A stretch of DNA of 64,000 nt, taken from Defluviitaleaceae bacterium. GTDB lineage: Bacteria; Bacillota; Clostridia; Lachnospirales; WQUN01. The translations under genes were made by a program, and so were the position numbers. Of this stretch, positions 50,776-61,047 are shown piece after piece; positions within the stretch are counted from its first letter, which is position 1, and each line of letters begins with the position of its first letter. The stretch spans positions 1 through 64,000 of the forward strand of contig WQVD01000005.1 in assembly GCA_009781755.1 (NCBI GenBank), given 5' to 3'. The notes beneath the pieces were generated by a model. That model searched no databases. It was given only the letters and a program-made list of their open reading frames with translations, and was not told where the DNA came from.

Positions 50776-53352
50776 ATGAAAAGACGATTGAAAAAAGCGT
50801 TGCCGTTGATATGCTTCTTCGCGTTGGTTGTGGTTACGGTTGTTGGGGTTATTCTTTACAACCGCGGCGGGCGTTATTATAACTTTCATTACTTGTGGCC
50901 CTCCGCATCAAATGTGCAAACAACCCCATTGCAAATTATCGACCGCGCCGACGTAGCCGGCATGGTTGCCGTATACGAAACGGCCCATTTGGTTTTGTAT
51001 GTTGATATAGAAGGCAGCGGCAGCTTTGCCGTGTATGATAAACGCAACGCATTTGTTTGGCATTCCAACCCGTTGTTCGCAGGTGATGATGCGCTGGCGT
51101 TGGCGCATGAGCAAAATATCATGCAATCTGTTTTAGGGTTTCATTATTTTAACGAAACACGCATCCCCCTTACTTATTGGTCACACCGCGACAGTGCCGC
51201 ATTTGACCAGGTGGTGTTTTTGTCGATTCCCGGTGGTGTACGCATGGAGTTGACTTTGGGCACCACGGATTTGGGTATTCGCGGCGTACCTACCACAATC
51301 TATAGCGACCGCCTCGAAGAACGCATTATGGTCCATCTTGATGCGGATGACCGCATTGCACTCAGGCGACATTTTTCACGATTGCGTCAAATGCCCGGTT
51401 TTTTACGGCTCAACCCCAGTGCAATAAACGCCCCGGCTTCGCGCAATGAGATTATCCGCATGTTTGCCATCGCGGGTTATACGCTCGAGGATTTGATCTA
51501 TGACAACGAACTCGCCGGCATAGAAACAGATATCAGTCTTGATGTATTCCGTATGTTCATCGATTTTACGCTGGATGGCGACACCATGACCGTCAACATT
51601 CCCTTGTCGGAAATTAACCCTGAGCGTGAAGAAAATTTGTTGCGTGGCTTAGAGTTGATGCGTTATTTCGGCGCGGGCGGCATAGATGAAGAAGGATACA
51701 TCTTTGTGCCCAGCGGCAGTGGCGCACTCATCGAATTTAATAACGGTAAAACCGCGCACGAAGCATTTACCGGGCGTGTGTACGGACTTGACCCAATGGG
51801 TGCGCGTGTAGTCGCGCAGCAAACAAACCCCATCCGTATGCCCGTATTCGGCATTGCACGAGATGGTGCTGCCGTGCTGGCAAATGTCATAAACGGTAGT
51901 GCGCTTACTACCATTCACGCGGATGTATCCGGGCGTTTAAGTTCATTTAACACCGCTTGGTTTAATTTCAATTTGCGTGAAAGCGACACCATCACCGTAA
52001 ACTTGTTGGACGAAAACAGCAATATGCGCATATTGCAACAACAAATATATGAAGGCGACATAACCGTACAATACATCTTCCTTGCGGGGGATGATGCCGA
52101 CGTGAACGGAATGGCATCGGCATATCGAAGGCATTTGATCGATACAAATGTATTATCACCGCTTACTGTTGCGGGCGATATTCCCTTTTACTTATCTATA
52201 TTGGGCGCAGTGGAGCGCCGCGAATTTATTGTAGGTGTGCCGTATAACGCCACCGTTGTCATGACGACTTACAACCAAGCTGCCGACATCATCGAAAGAT
52301 TAAACACAAGCGGTATCAGCAATATCCAAATGCAATGGATGGGTTGGTTCAACCGTGGTGCCAACCATGATTTGGCTACCAATGTAAATCCCCTGCGGCG
52401 TTTGGGTTCGACCGCCGAACGCGATAATCTCATCGCCTTATTGGAACAAGGCGGCGGCGGATTTTATCCGGCGGTGCGCTTCCAGTCTATCAGGCGCGAC
52501 TCCCGCGGACTCAATACCACAAGGGAAGTTGCACAGGATATGCAAGGGTTTGTGGGTGTGTTTACGACCTTTTCCCGTGAATTGCTTAGTATGCGCACAA
52601 CCATGTTTCGTTCGGATGTGTATTTGATTATCCATCCGGCGGTGCTTCCTTATCATATAGATGCATTTATTCCTGCATTTCGCAGGACAGGGTTGGGGTC
52701 TATCGCACTTGAAGACTTGGGTGACATGGTTTCGCAAAGCCTGCACCGCCGCAATCCCATTGACCGCGAAAGCGCTCGTTTAATCGCCGCCGAGCAAATC
52801 CGCCGTATGTATGACGAAATGGGCCCCATGATGGTGGTAGGCGGCAACGATTATTCGCTGTTTTCGGCGAGTCATTTGTTGGATGTGCCTACCCAAGCGG
52901 ATCGTTTTCTTATTCTTGACCACAGCGTGCCGTTTATGCAAATGGTTTTGCGTGGTTATGTGGAATATACCGGCCCGGCCATTAACGCGTTTGATGTCAT
53001 TGATAATGATTTGATTTTCTTGCACATGTTGGCATCCGGCACGGCACCCCATTTCTTGTGGACACACGAACCGATGGAAACCATGTCGTTCACACAATAT
53101 ATGCAACTGTATTCCACGCATTACGAAGTATGGATAGAGGACGCCATCACAATGTATCGCGCATTCAATGAGGTGTTCGCCGGTATGAGAACCGCGCCCA
53201 TTACGCGGTTTGAAATACATGGCCCAAATGTGAGCATGACGGAGTTTGGCGGAAGCTTGCGCGTGTATGTCAACACCGGCCTGCTGCCTGCCACCATTGG
53301 TGATGTAACCGTAGCACCCATGGACTTTTACGTTGTGAGGACGGGCGCATGA
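50776..53352 (+). CDS. DUF5696 membrane-anchored protein, possibly a glycosidase-like enzyme
   Basis: An 858-residue protein with one N-terminal membrane helix (about 7-27). Residues about 40-440 are beta-rich, like the sandwich domain of large retaining glycosidases. Residues about 470-800 look like an alternating alpha/beta barrel (IPFYLSILGAVERREFIVGV, GISNIQMQWMGWFNRG, GGGFYPAVRFQSI, GSIALEDLG). I recognise it as DUF5696, which occurs with YIP1 and sugar ABC genes in Firmicutes. Catalytic acids are not assigned. The start ATG 50776 has TAGGGGGGC upstream. It could process glycans at the outer membrane face before uptake. Confidence 0.7.
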   Translation: MKRRLKKALPLICFFALVVVTVVGVILYNRGGRYYNFHYLWPSASNVQTTPLQIIDRADVAGMVAVYETAHLVLYVDIEGSGSFAVYDKRNAFVWHSNPLFAGDDALALAHEQNIMQSVLGFHYFNETRIPLTYWSHRDSAAFDQVVFLSIPGGVRMELTLGTTDLGIRGVPTTIYSDRLEERIMVHLDADDRIALRRHFSRLRQMPGFLRLNPSAINAPASRNEIIRMFAIAGYTLEDLIYDNELAGIETDISLDVFRMFIDFTLDGDTMTVNIPLSEINPEREENLLRGLELMRYFGAGGIDEEGYIFVPSGSGALIEFNNGKTAHEAFTGRVYGLDPMGARVVAQQTNPIRMPVFGIARDGAAVLANVINGSALTTIHADVSGRLSSFNTAWFNFNLRESDTITVNLLDENSNMRILQQQIYEGDITVQYIFLAGDDADVNGMASAYRRHLIDTNVLSPLTVAGDIPFYLSILGAVERREFIVGVPYNATVVMTTYNQAADIIERLNTSGISNIQMQWMGWFNRGANHDLATNVNPLRRLGSTAERDNLIALLEQGGGGFYPAVRFQSIRRDSRGLNTTREVAQDMQGFVGVFTTFSRELLSMRTTMFRSDVYLIIHPAVLPYHIDAFIPAFRRTGLGSIALEDLGDMVSQSLHRRNPIDRESARLIAAEQIRRMYDEMGPMMVVGGNDYSLFSASHLLDVPTQADRFLILDHSVPFMQMVLRGYVEYTGPAINAFDVIDNDLIFLHMLASGTAPHFLWTHEPMETMSFTQYMQLYSTHYEVWIEDAITMYRAFNEVFAGMRTAPITRFEIHGPNVSMTEFGGSLRVYVNTGLLPATIGDVTVAPMDFYVVRTGA

Positions 53353-54257
53353 AAAAATTACAAATGAAAATGCACCACAAAAAAATGATGATAGGTTACA
53401 TTTTCATCGCGCCGTGGCTCGTGGGGATGATCATTTTCTTTGCATACAATTTGTTCCGCAGTGCGCAGTTCAGCTTAAACCATGTTGATTTGGCGGTGGC
53501 GGAGCGTTTTGAATTGAATTATGTAGGCATGGACAACTTTAATTTCGCATTCAGGGAGCACGCCACATTTCTGCGCGTCTTGACGGAGTCCATCACAGAA
53601 ACGTTAATTGCCGTGCCGTTAATTATCTTTTTCAGCTTGTTTGTGGCGATGTTGATTAACCGGAAATTCGCGCTGCGGGGATTTGTACGCGCGATATTCT
53701 TTTTGCCGGTCATTATGGCTTCCCCGGCGATCAACTCGGCGCTTGATGGTGCGGCGCGTGCCATTGCGGGCGGCGTAACATCCATGGCACCCGATATGGC
53801 AGGAGCAGCGGCGGGCATTAATACAATGGCTTTGTTAGTAATGCTTACGGATTTCGGCTTGCCGTTACAAGTAGCGAATTATATTGCGGATGCGATTGCG
53901 CAGTTATTTATCATCATCCGCGCATCCGGCGTGCAGATTATTATTTTCCTTGCGGCATTGCAATCCGTGCCGTCGTCCATGTACGAAGTAGCAAAAATCG
54001 AAGGCGCTACGGCATATGAAACGTTTTGGAAGGTGACTTTCCCATTGGTGAGTCCGCTGGTTTTGACCAATGTGGTGTATACAATCATCGATGGGTTCTC
54101 GCGGACAGAAGTGGTTGAACTGGCGCACGAAACGGCGTTTTTCAGAATGAATTTTGGGTTATCGGCGGCCATGTCGTTGTCAAGTTCACTTGCGATTAGT
54201 GTTGTGCTTGTTGTGATTGGGTATTTTGTTTCAAAGAAGGTGTTCTACCATGTTTAA
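53349..54257 (+). CDS. Sugar ABC transporter permease, second importer
   Basis: A 302-residue CUT1-type permease with six helices and EAA loop EVAKIEGATAYETFWKVTFPLVSP. A Gly/Ala-rich insert (about 137-160) lies in the middle, longer than in the first importer. It overlaps the DUF5696 gene by ATGA and the next permease gene by 8 bases. Confidence 0.9.
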   Translation: MKKLQMKMHHKKMMIGYIFIAPWLVGMIIFFAYNLFRSAQFSLNHVDLAVAERFELNYVGMDNFNFAFREHATFLRVLTESITETLIAVPLIIFFSLFVAMLINRKFALRGFVRAIFFLPVIMASPAINSALDGAARAIAGGVTSMAPDMAGAAAGINTMALLVMLTDFGLPLQVANYIADAIAQLFIIIRASGVQIIIFLAALQSVPSSMYEVAKIEGATAYETFWKVTFPLVSPLVLTNVVYTIIDGFSRTEVVELAHETAFFRMNFGLSAAMSLSSSLAISVVLVVIGYFVSKKVFYHV

Positions 54258-55179
54258 AGGGGTCCGGGTAAAGAATAACACGGCAAAAATGGCGAACACC
54301 CTGCGCGAACTGGGGCTTAGTTTGGGTCGCGGCATTATCTTGGCGGGCATCATGTTTGTTATTTTGACGCCCCTCATCAGTATTATTTCCGACGCGTTTA
54401 TGGACGAAGTTGATGTCTTTAACCCATTAATATTCTTGATCCCGGAAACGTTTACGTTGGAGAACTTCCGCATGGCGTTTACGCATTTGAACTATGTATC
54501 TACGCTTGGTACGACAATGGGCTTGGCGCTGTCTGCCATGGTATTGCAGGTGCTTGCGTGCTCATTGACGGGGTATGGTTTTGCACGGTTTGACTTCCCG
54601 GGCAAGAATGTTCTTTTCGGTGTGGTAATTCTATCCATCGTCGTGCCGGTACAGAGTTATATGGTTAGTTTGTTTACGCAGTTTCGTTTTTTTGGCGCGT
54701 TTGGGTGGGAAACAAATTTGTTGAACACCTTTGGGCCGGTGTTAATCATGTCCTCGCTTGGCATGGGGTTGCGGAGCGGTTTGTTCATTTATATATTCCG
54801 GCAGTTTTTTAAAGGACTGCCTAAGGATTTAGAGGAAGCCGCGTTGATTGATGGTGCGGGATGGTTGCGCACGTATGTCAGCATCATGCTTCCCAACGCC
54901 GCATCGGCCATTATTACCGTAAGCGTGTTTTCATTCGTGTGGCAATACAACGACACCTTTTTCGCCTCCATGTTCATGCAACAATTAAACCTGATGCCCG
55001 TGCGGCTTGTTTCGTTACCCGGATTCTTGCAACACGGTGTCAGCATCGGTTCCAGTGCTTTTGTTACCTTGGTGGTAAGTGCGGCGGTTCTGTTGGCTAT
55101 CGCACCGGTTATTATCCTTTATTTTGGGATACAACGATTTTTTATGGAAGGAGTGGAGAGAAGCGGTATTGTAGGCTAG
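54250..55179 (+). CDS. Sugar ABC transporter permease, second importer, partner subunit
   Basis: A 309-residue MalG-type permease with EAA loop EEAALIDGAGWLRTYVSIMLPN and six helices. I chose ATG 54250, which has AAGAAGG upstream and gives a normal start just before the first helix. It works with the permease encoded just upstream and the lipoprotein that follows. Confidence 0.92.
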   Translation: MFKGVRVKNNTAKMANTLRELGLSLGRGIILAGIMFVILTPLISIISDAFMDEVDVFNPLIFLIPETFTLENFRMAFTHLNYVSTLGTTMGLALSAMVLQVLACSLTGYGFARFDFPGKNVLFGVVILSIVVPVQSYMVSLFTQFRFFGAFGWETNLLNTFGPVLIMSSLGMGLRSGLFIYIFRQFFKGLPKDLEEAALIDGAGWLRTYVSIMLPNAASAIITVSVFSFVWQYNDTFFASMFMQQLNLMPVRLVSLPGFLQHGVSIGSSAFVTLVVSAAVLLAIAPVIILYFGIQRFFMEGVERSGIVG

Positions 55180-55231
55180 GCAATCATCACAGAGGGAAGT
55201 ACATTTTTAACATATATAAGGAGGATTCGTA

Positions 55232-56719
55232 ATGAATCGCATCAGAATCGGTTTTATCGCAGCCCTGTTGGTTATGGCATTGGCTTTCCTTGCGGCATGT
55301 GGCGGCAACGACAATGACACGCCCCCGCAAGACGACCCCCCGGCAACCACGACCGATGCACCCGCACCCCCCCCGACGGAAAACAACCAACAAAACGCAA
55401 ACAACAATGAAGAAACACCCCCGGTATCCGGAACGGAATTCGCCCCGCGCGAATTTGTGTGGGTAACTTGGATGCCCGACCACCAAACACATGATCCGGA
55501 CCCCACCATCGCAGACCCCGATTATCTCGATCAGCGCTGGATCAACTTGCAACGTATCTACGAAGAATTCGGCTGGAGCATCCGCTACGAAATCATTAGT
55601 TATGAAGAAATATTCCCCGCGTTTGTTGCCAGCGTAATGGCAGGCACGCCGCTGGGCGACATCGTTGAATTGCCGACGACGGCATTGTTGGTAGCCGCGC
55701 AAATGGGCTTACTTCAAGCAGTCGAAGATTTTGCACCCCCGGGCGCTGATATTTGGCAAGACGATATGTGGGTACGCCCCGGCACCTTCTTTGGCGGGAA
55801 TCATTATGCAGTGGCATCCCGCAGACTCAATACAGAAAACACGGTATTCGCTTATCGTCAAGATTTGATTCAAGCTGCCGGTCTTGAGCTTCCCTCCGTG
55901 CTTTATGAAAGAGGCGAATGGACTTGGGATGTATTCCTTGATTATTTGCGTGCAACCACCATTATCGGCCCGGATGGCAATGTAGTGCAGTACGGTTTGC
56001 GCGGCACCCCCCGTCACTTGATGCCGTTAATCGTTGCTTCCAACGACGGACACTTTATTACACCTGAACTCACCAGTGGCTTCCATTTGCCGGAAACAGT
56101 TCGCGCATTCGAATTCCTACATCAAATTTACCAAACCGAAGGTTTGGGTCACCCCCCTGTAAACGATTGGTATGACCACATCGGTGAAGGCGAAATTGAC
56201 GCTGCCTTCTTCGTAGCCGAAATGTGGGCATTGGGTGATTGGACGCCCCGCGGCCAACACATTGGCGTGCGTGGCGGTGTGCCCTTCCCCATCGGACCCA
56301 ACAACACAAGCGGCAATCTTTCCATGAGTAGAATATTGGCCGGCCCCGCTATTCCGCGCGGCGTAGAAAATCCTTATGAAGTGTACCGTATGCTTACCGA
56401 AATGCGTCACTCCTTCCGTTATTTCTCGGAAGAAGCGTATGAAAGCCCCATCGGTGAAGCCACCAACGCGCAATACCAAAACGCAACCCGTGAAGGCTGG
56501 GTACACACCATGTTTGCCTCCGGCGAAGACGCAGATCGCGTGCTGGCGGCCATGAACGGCTTGGATACATTCGACGTTGGCACCAACATCGGCGAAATCC
56601 AAGACATCATAACCAGCATTGGCATTCAAATTATGGAAGGCAATGGTATGCCTGCGCAACTTTTGGAAGCATACCGTCAGCAACTCGAAGACATCATCGA
56701 CACGTTCTTCGGCAATTAA
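55232..56719 (+). CDS. Sugar-binding lipoprotein of the second ABC importer
   Basis: A 495-residue family 1 solute-binding protein with a lipobox LAAC (Cys23) after a short signal peptide. A Pro/Thr/Asn-rich linker (about 27-68) follows, then the binding domain (DIVELPTTALLVAAQMG, VFAYRQDLIQAAGLELPSVLY, GEWTWDVFLDYLRA). Anchored to the outer membrane face, it delivers an oligosaccharide to the two preceding permeases. Ribosome binding site AAGGAGGATTC. A hairpin follows the stop, which usually stabilises binding-protein mRNA. Confidence 0.93.
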   Translation: MNRIRIGFIAALLVMALAFLAACGGNDNDTPPQDDPPATTTDAPAPPPTENNQQNANNNEETPPVSGTEFAPREFVWVTWMPDHQTHDPDPTIADPDYLDQRWINLQRIYEEFGWSIRYEIISYEEIFPAFVASVMAGTPLGDIVELPTTALLVAAQMGLLQAVEDFAPPGADIWQDDMWVRPGTFFGGNHYAVASRRLNTENTVFAYRQDLIQAAGLELPSVLYERGEWTWDVFLDYLRATTIIGPDGNVVQYGLRGTPRHLMPLIVASNDGHFITPELTSGFHLPETVRAFEFLHQIYQTEGLGHPPVNDWYDHIGEGEIDAAFFVAEMWALGDWTPRGQHIGVRGGVPFPIGPNNTSGNLSMSRILAGPAIPRGVENPYEVYRMLTEMRHSFRYFSEEAYESPIGEATNAQYQNATREGWVHTMFASGEDADRVLAAMNGLDTFDVGTNIGEIQDIITSIGIQIMEGNGMPAQLLEAYRQQLEDIIDTFFGN

Positions 56720-56734
56720 GTATTATCGGTTTTG

Positions 56735-56763
56735 GCGGGGATGGGCGTTATGCCTTTCCCCGC
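56735..56763 (+). other. mRNA hairpin after the binding-protein gene
   Basis: GCGGGGA (56735-56741) pairs with TCCCCGC (56757-56763) without a T-run. It probably protects the upstream message or reduces read-through into the GH4 gene. Confidence 0.5.
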
Positions 56764-56792
56764 TTACATACCCATTTTAAGGAGGAAATGAT

Positions 56793-58115
56793 ATGGCAAA
56801 AATTACGTTTATGGGTGCAGGCAGCACCGTGTTTGCAAGGAATGTATTGGGCGACAGTATGCTCTCGCCGATTTTGGGCGACAGCGAATTCGCGCTTTAT
56901 GACATAGACGGGCAGCGCTTAAAGGAAAGCGAAACGATATTGAAAGCGATTAATGAAGGCCTGGGAAACAAAGCCACCATCAAATCATACCTTGGTGTGG
57001 AAAACCGCAAAGACGCACTGCGTGATGCAGACTTTGTGGTCAACGCCATTCAAGTGGGGTTGTACGACCCTTGTACCATCATTGATTTTGAAGTGCCCAC
57101 CAAGTACGGTTTGAAACAAACCATCGGTGATACGCTGGGCATCGGTGGCATCATGCGTGCGTTGCGCACGATTCCCGTCATGGAAGGTTTTGCGCGGGAC
57201 ATGGAAGAAGTATGCCCGGACGCATGGTTTTTAAATTACACCAACCCCATGAGCATGCTGTGCGGATTTATGCAGCGTTACACGGGTGTTAAAACACTGG
57301 GGCTGTGTCACAGTGTGCAGGGTTGCTCGCAAGATTTGCTCAAGCACTTGGGCATGGAAGATAAATTGGAAGGCCGCAGAGAACTGATTGCCGGCATTAA
57401 CCACATGGGTTGGTTGCTCAAGCTCCATGACAAAAACGGCGTTGACCTGTACCCGGAAATCAAACGCCTGGCAAAAATCAAAAACGAAACTGAAAAGCAT
57501 CATGACATGACGCGCTTTGAATATATAGATAAATTCGGCTACTACTGTACCGAATCCAGTGAACACAATGCGGAATATACTCCGTGGTTCATCAAGAAAG
57601 CGTATCCCGAACTCATCGAAAAATACAACATCCCCTTGGATGAATACCCCCGCCGTTGCGTAGAGCAAATCGCCAATTGGGCCAAGGAATACCATGAGTT
57701 GACCGCCAACTCAATCGGCCGCAAGCATGTACGTTCGCACGAATATGCTTCTTTCATCATGGAAGCCATGGTAACGGGTACGCCGCTTAAAGTGGGTGGC
57801 AACGTCATTAATAACGGCCTTATCGAAAACTTGCCCAAGGAAGCATGCGTAGAAGTACCCTGCATGATTGACAACCACGGTGTTAATCCTTGTGCGGTAG
57901 GCAAATTGCCCGTACAGCTCGCCGCCATGAACATGACGCACGTGAATGTACACCTCGTAGCCATTGAAGCGGCAGTGACACTGAAAAAAGAACATGTATA
58001 TCAAGCCGCATTCCTTGACCCGCACACCGCAGCAGAATTGCCGATTGATAGCATCGTTGCCATGGTGGATGACTTAATCGAAGCACACGGCGATTGGCTG
58101 CCAAGGTACAAATAA
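56793..58115 (+). CDS. GH4 glycosidase (alpha-galactosidase type)
   Basis: A 440-residue NAD+/metal-dependent GH4 enzyme with GAGSTVFARN (Rossmann motif), NYTNPMS (148-154), Cys172-His173-Ser (LCHSVQG) and His204 (GINHMGW). Cys-His-Ser matches MelA-like alpha-galactosidases acting on unphosphorylated sugars. It differs clearly from the GH4 enzyme at 28272, so the two likely act on different linkages. Ribosome binding site AAGGAGGAAATG. The next gene starts directly after its stop codon. Confidence 0.88.
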   Translation: MAKITFMGAGSTVFARNVLGDSMLSPILGDSEFALYDIDGQRLKESETILKAINEGLGNKATIKSYLGVENRKDALRDADFVVNAIQVGLYDPCTIIDFEVPTKYGLKQTIGDTLGIGGIMRALRTIPVMEGFARDMEEVCPDAWFLNYTNPMSMLCGFMQRYTGVKTLGLCHSVQGCSQDLLKHLGMEDKLEGRRELIAGINHMGWLLKLHDKNGVDLYPEIKRLAKIKNETEKHHDMTRFEYIDKFGYYCTESSEHNAEYTPWFIKKAYPELIEKYNIPLDEYPRRCVEQIANWAKEYHELTANSIGRKHVRSHEYASFIMEAMVTGTPLKVGGNVINNGLIENLPKEACVEVPCMIDNHGVNPCAVGKLPVQLAAMNMTHVNVHLVAIEAAVTLKKEHVYQAAFLDPHTAAELPIDSIVAMVDDLIEAHGDWLPRYK

Positions 58116-59147
58116 ATGACAGCACGGGAGATCATCACAAAACGCTTGAACCATGAAGGTACAAGCGTTACACCGTATAATTTATTTATCGAGTACGAGC
58201 TTGAGCAAAAAATAGCGGCATATTACAAAGATGAAAACTGGCGCACAAAAAAGTTGCGCCGGTTTACGACCAATAGCCTTTGGATAGACACGCAACTGTT
58301 CACCCCATATGACGATATCCGTCAAAAGGATGTGTATGGGGCGATATGGCGCATGGACAAACGACCGTGGCATTTGGAAACGCCGCCATTAGATGAACCA
58401 ACCCTGGATGGATATGACTTCCCGGGGGAGGCTGCTTTTGTCACGCCTATTTTGGAACGTAAAGCTGCCGCCATCGAAGCGTACAACGCCGATACCGAAC
58501 ACTACCGCATCATCGACATGGGATGGGGTATTTTCGAACATTCGTGGAAGTTGCGCGGGTTTGAAAATGTACTCATGGATATGATTACCGACGAAGATTT
58601 TTATGCCGAGATGACAACACGCATTACCGATAATTACATTGCCATGATTAAGACTTGTGCGGATGTGCCCGCAGATGCTTTCATGTTTGGCGACGACTGG
58701 GGCGACCAACGCGGTGTCATTATGGGGCCTGACCGTTGGCGCAAGTTCTTAAAACCTTGTTGGGCGCGGATATACGCCGAGGCAAAAAAACAAGGCAAAA
58801 AAACCATCCAACATTCGTGCGGCAGTATTGCCGAAATCTATGACGACCTTATAGAAATTGGTCTCGATTGCCATGAAAGCGTGCAGCCCGAAGCGAACGG
58901 CATGGCACCCGAAGTGTTAAAAGAAAAATGGGGCAAAAAAATGTCCTTTTGGGGCTGCTTGGGTTCGCAAGGCATTCTATGCCATGGCACCCCCAAGGAA
59001 ATCGAAACGGAAATCAAGCGTTTGCACCATTTATTTAAAGACGACGGTGGTTTTGTTTTATCACCCGCCAAGCCGCTGATGGATGAAATGCATGTTGACC
59101 AAGCAATAGCAGTTATCGAAACATTGGGGGAACTCAATGAAAGTTGA
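58116..59147 (+). CDS. UroD/MtaA-fold protein E
   Basis: A 343-residue UroD-like protein. The zinc-motif position is His233-Ser-Cys235-Gly (TIQHSCGSIAEI), keeping the first two ligands. The third Cys is absent (GGFVLSPAKPL). It resembles the protein at 15941 in this respect. A Cys-containing segment (FWGCLGSQGILC) lies near 275-285 and might supply another ligand. The ATG follows the GH4 stop codon with no gap and a weak ribosome binding site, implying coupling. The GH127 gene overlaps its end by 11 bases. A pairing of glycosidase and UroD-like protein is repeated throughout the locus. Confidence 0.78.
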   Translation: MTAREIITKRLNHEGTSVTPYNLFIEYELEQKIAAYYKDENWRTKKLRRFTTNSLWIDTQLFTPYDDIRQKDVYGAIWRMDKRPWHLETPPLDEPTLDGYDFPGEAAFVTPILERKAAAIEAYNADTEHYRIIDMGWGIFEHSWKLRGFENVLMDMITDEDFYAEMTTRITDNYIAMIKTCADVPADAFMFGDDWGDQRGVIMGPDRWRKFLKPCWARIYAEAKKQGKKTIQHSCGSIAEIYDDLIEIGLDCHESVQPEANGMAPEVLKEKWGKKMSFWGCLGSQGILCHGTPKEIETEIKRLHHLFKDDGGFVLSPAKPLMDEMHVDQAIAVIETLGELNES

Positions 59148-61047
59148 CGGGAATAAATGCACAATGCCGCATACGGCATTCGATATACTGAATGTCACGC
59201 GTCGCAAGCGCCTCGCGACATTCAATATAACCGGCGGATTTTGGCGCAATTTGATGGAGTTGGCGCGCACAGAAGTCATCCCTTACCAATGGGAAGCGCT
59301 CAACGACCGCGTGCCTGATGCAGAGCCCAGTTTTTTTATGCAAAATTTCCGCGTGGCATCGGGCGCGCAAGCAGGCAAACACGGCGGATTTGTGTATCAA
59401 GACAGCGACGGCGCTAAGTGGATAGAAGCCGCCGCACACAGTTTGACTTGGCACCCCGATGCGGAGTTGGAAGCCATTGTAGACGGTGCCATCGACGATA
59501 TTGTAGCCGCCCAACAACCGGACGGGTACTTAAATTCCTTTTTCATCAACAACGGACTCGACAAGCGCTTTAAAAATTTGCGTGACGAGCATGAGTTATA
59601 TTGCTTGGGTCATTTCCTTGAAGCGGCGATTGTGTATTACAAAGCCACGGGCAAGGACAAGCTGCTCAATTCCATGATGAAGTACGCGGATTTGATTGAT
59701 GCCACGTTTGGCGAAGATAAAATCCGCGGATATTGCGGCCATCAGGAAATTGAATTGGCGTTGGTTAAGCTCTATGACGTTACGAAAAATGAAAAACATT
59801 TAAAGCTGGCGAAATATTTCGTGGACGAACGCGGAAGATTACCGCTTTATTTTGACGGCGAGGATACCGCCGGTGCAACAGACCACGAATACTTCCAAAC
59901 GCACAAACCCATCCGCGAACAAACCGTAGCCGTAGGCCATGCGGTGCGTGCGTTATATATGTACAGCGGCGTGTTGGATGTGGCGCATGCAACCAACGAT
60001 GCACCATTACTGGATGTGTGCAAAAATTTGTGGCGCAATGTGATCAACAAGCAAATGTATATCACCGGCGGCGTGGGTGCTACCCACCACGGCGAGGCGT
60101 TTACCTATGATTATGACTTGCCCAACGATACGGTGTATGCCGAAACATGTGCGTCGATTGCACTGGTGTTCTTCGCGAAGCGCCTGTTTGACATCGAGCC
60201 GCTCCGTGAATACGCCGATGTCATGGAGCGTGCATTGTATAACGGCATCATCAGCGGCATGGCGGCAGACGGAAAAAGCTTTTTTTATGTAAACCCGTTG
60301 GAAGTGGTGCCCGCTTCGTGCGAGAAGGACGGCGGCCGCAAACATGTGAAAGTACAGCGGCAAAAATGGTTCAGCACTTCATGTTGCCCGCCAAACATTG
60401 CGCGGATGCTTGTTTCGCTGAGCAATTATGTATTCGCGCAAAAAGACGAAACATTATATTTGAATTTGTTTGCAACGGGTTTGGTGGAAGATAAAATTGA
60501 AGTCGAAACCAACTACCCCCATGACGGACGAATAAAAATAACGATAAAAGACGCACCCCCCGAAAAACTCGCCGTGCGCATCCCAAGCTGGTGCGAATCA
60601 TACCGCATTGACATGCCTCACACAGTACAAGACGGATACGCGGTATTTGAAGGGTTATCATCGGGTGATGTGATTGAATTGGTATTTGATATGCATGTCA
60701 CCGTTTTGCAATCCAACGCCCATGTACGTGAAAACATCGGCAAGGTCGCTGTCATGCGCGGGCCGGTGGTGTATTGCCTTGAAGAGGCCGATAACGGAGC
60801 GGATCTGCACCGTGTATTTTTATCAAAAGAGGCCGTGTTTAATGAAGAATTTGAACCTGACTTTTTGGGTGGAGCAGTTATATTACATTCACCGGGAAAA
60901 TTTTTGAGTCAAACATATCCAAGCGGTGCATTGTATGTGAAAGCGTCAACCGCTTCTTATTTTGATGTAAACTTGAAATGGATTCCTTATTACCTGTGGG
61001 CAAACCGGACCGCAGGCGAAATGATTATTTGGGTACACACACTATGA
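59137..61047 (+). CDS. GH127 beta-L-arabinofuranosidase
   Basis: A 636-residue enzyme of the former DUF1680 family. An (alpha/alpha)6 barrel is followed by beta-sandwiches. Glu336 and Cys338 (YAETCAS) and Cys416-Cys417 (SCCPPN) correspond to the zinc ligands and nucleophilic cysteine of Bifidobacterium HypBA1 (Glu338, Cys340, Cys417, Cys418). These enzymes remove beta-L-arabinofuranose, found in hydroxyproline-rich glycoproteins and rhamnogalacturonan II. There is no signal peptide, so it is intracellular. It overlaps the UroD-like genes on both sides. Confidence 0.92.
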   Translation: MKVDGNKCTMPHTAFDILNVTRRKRLATFNITGGFWRNLMELARTEVIPYQWEALNDRVPDAEPSFFMQNFRVASGAQAGKHGGFVYQDSDGAKWIEAAAHSLTWHPDAELEAIVDGAIDDIVAAQQPDGYLNSFFINNGLDKRFKNLRDEHELYCLGHFLEAAIVYYKATGKDKLLNSMMKYADLIDATFGEDKIRGYCGHQEIELALVKLYDVTKNEKHLKLAKYFVDERGRLPLYFDGEDTAGATDHEYFQTHKPIREQTVAVGHAVRALYMYSGVLDVAHATNDAPLLDVCKNLWRNVINKQMYITGGVGATHHGEAFTYDYDLPNDTVYAETCASIALVFFAKRLFDIEPLREYADVMERALYNGIISGMAADGKSFFYVNPLEVVPASCEKDGGRKHVKVQRQKWFSTSCCPPNIARMLVSLSNYVFAQKDETLYLNLFATGLVEDKIEVETNYPHDGRIKITIKDAPPEKLAVRIPSWCESYRIDMPHTVQDGYAVFEGLSSGDVIELVFDMHVTVLQSNAHVRENIGKVAVMRGPVVYCLEEADNGADLHRVFLSKEAVFNEEFEPDFLGGAVILHSPGKFLSQTYPSGALYVKASTASYFDVNLKWIPYYLWANRTAGEMIIWVHTL

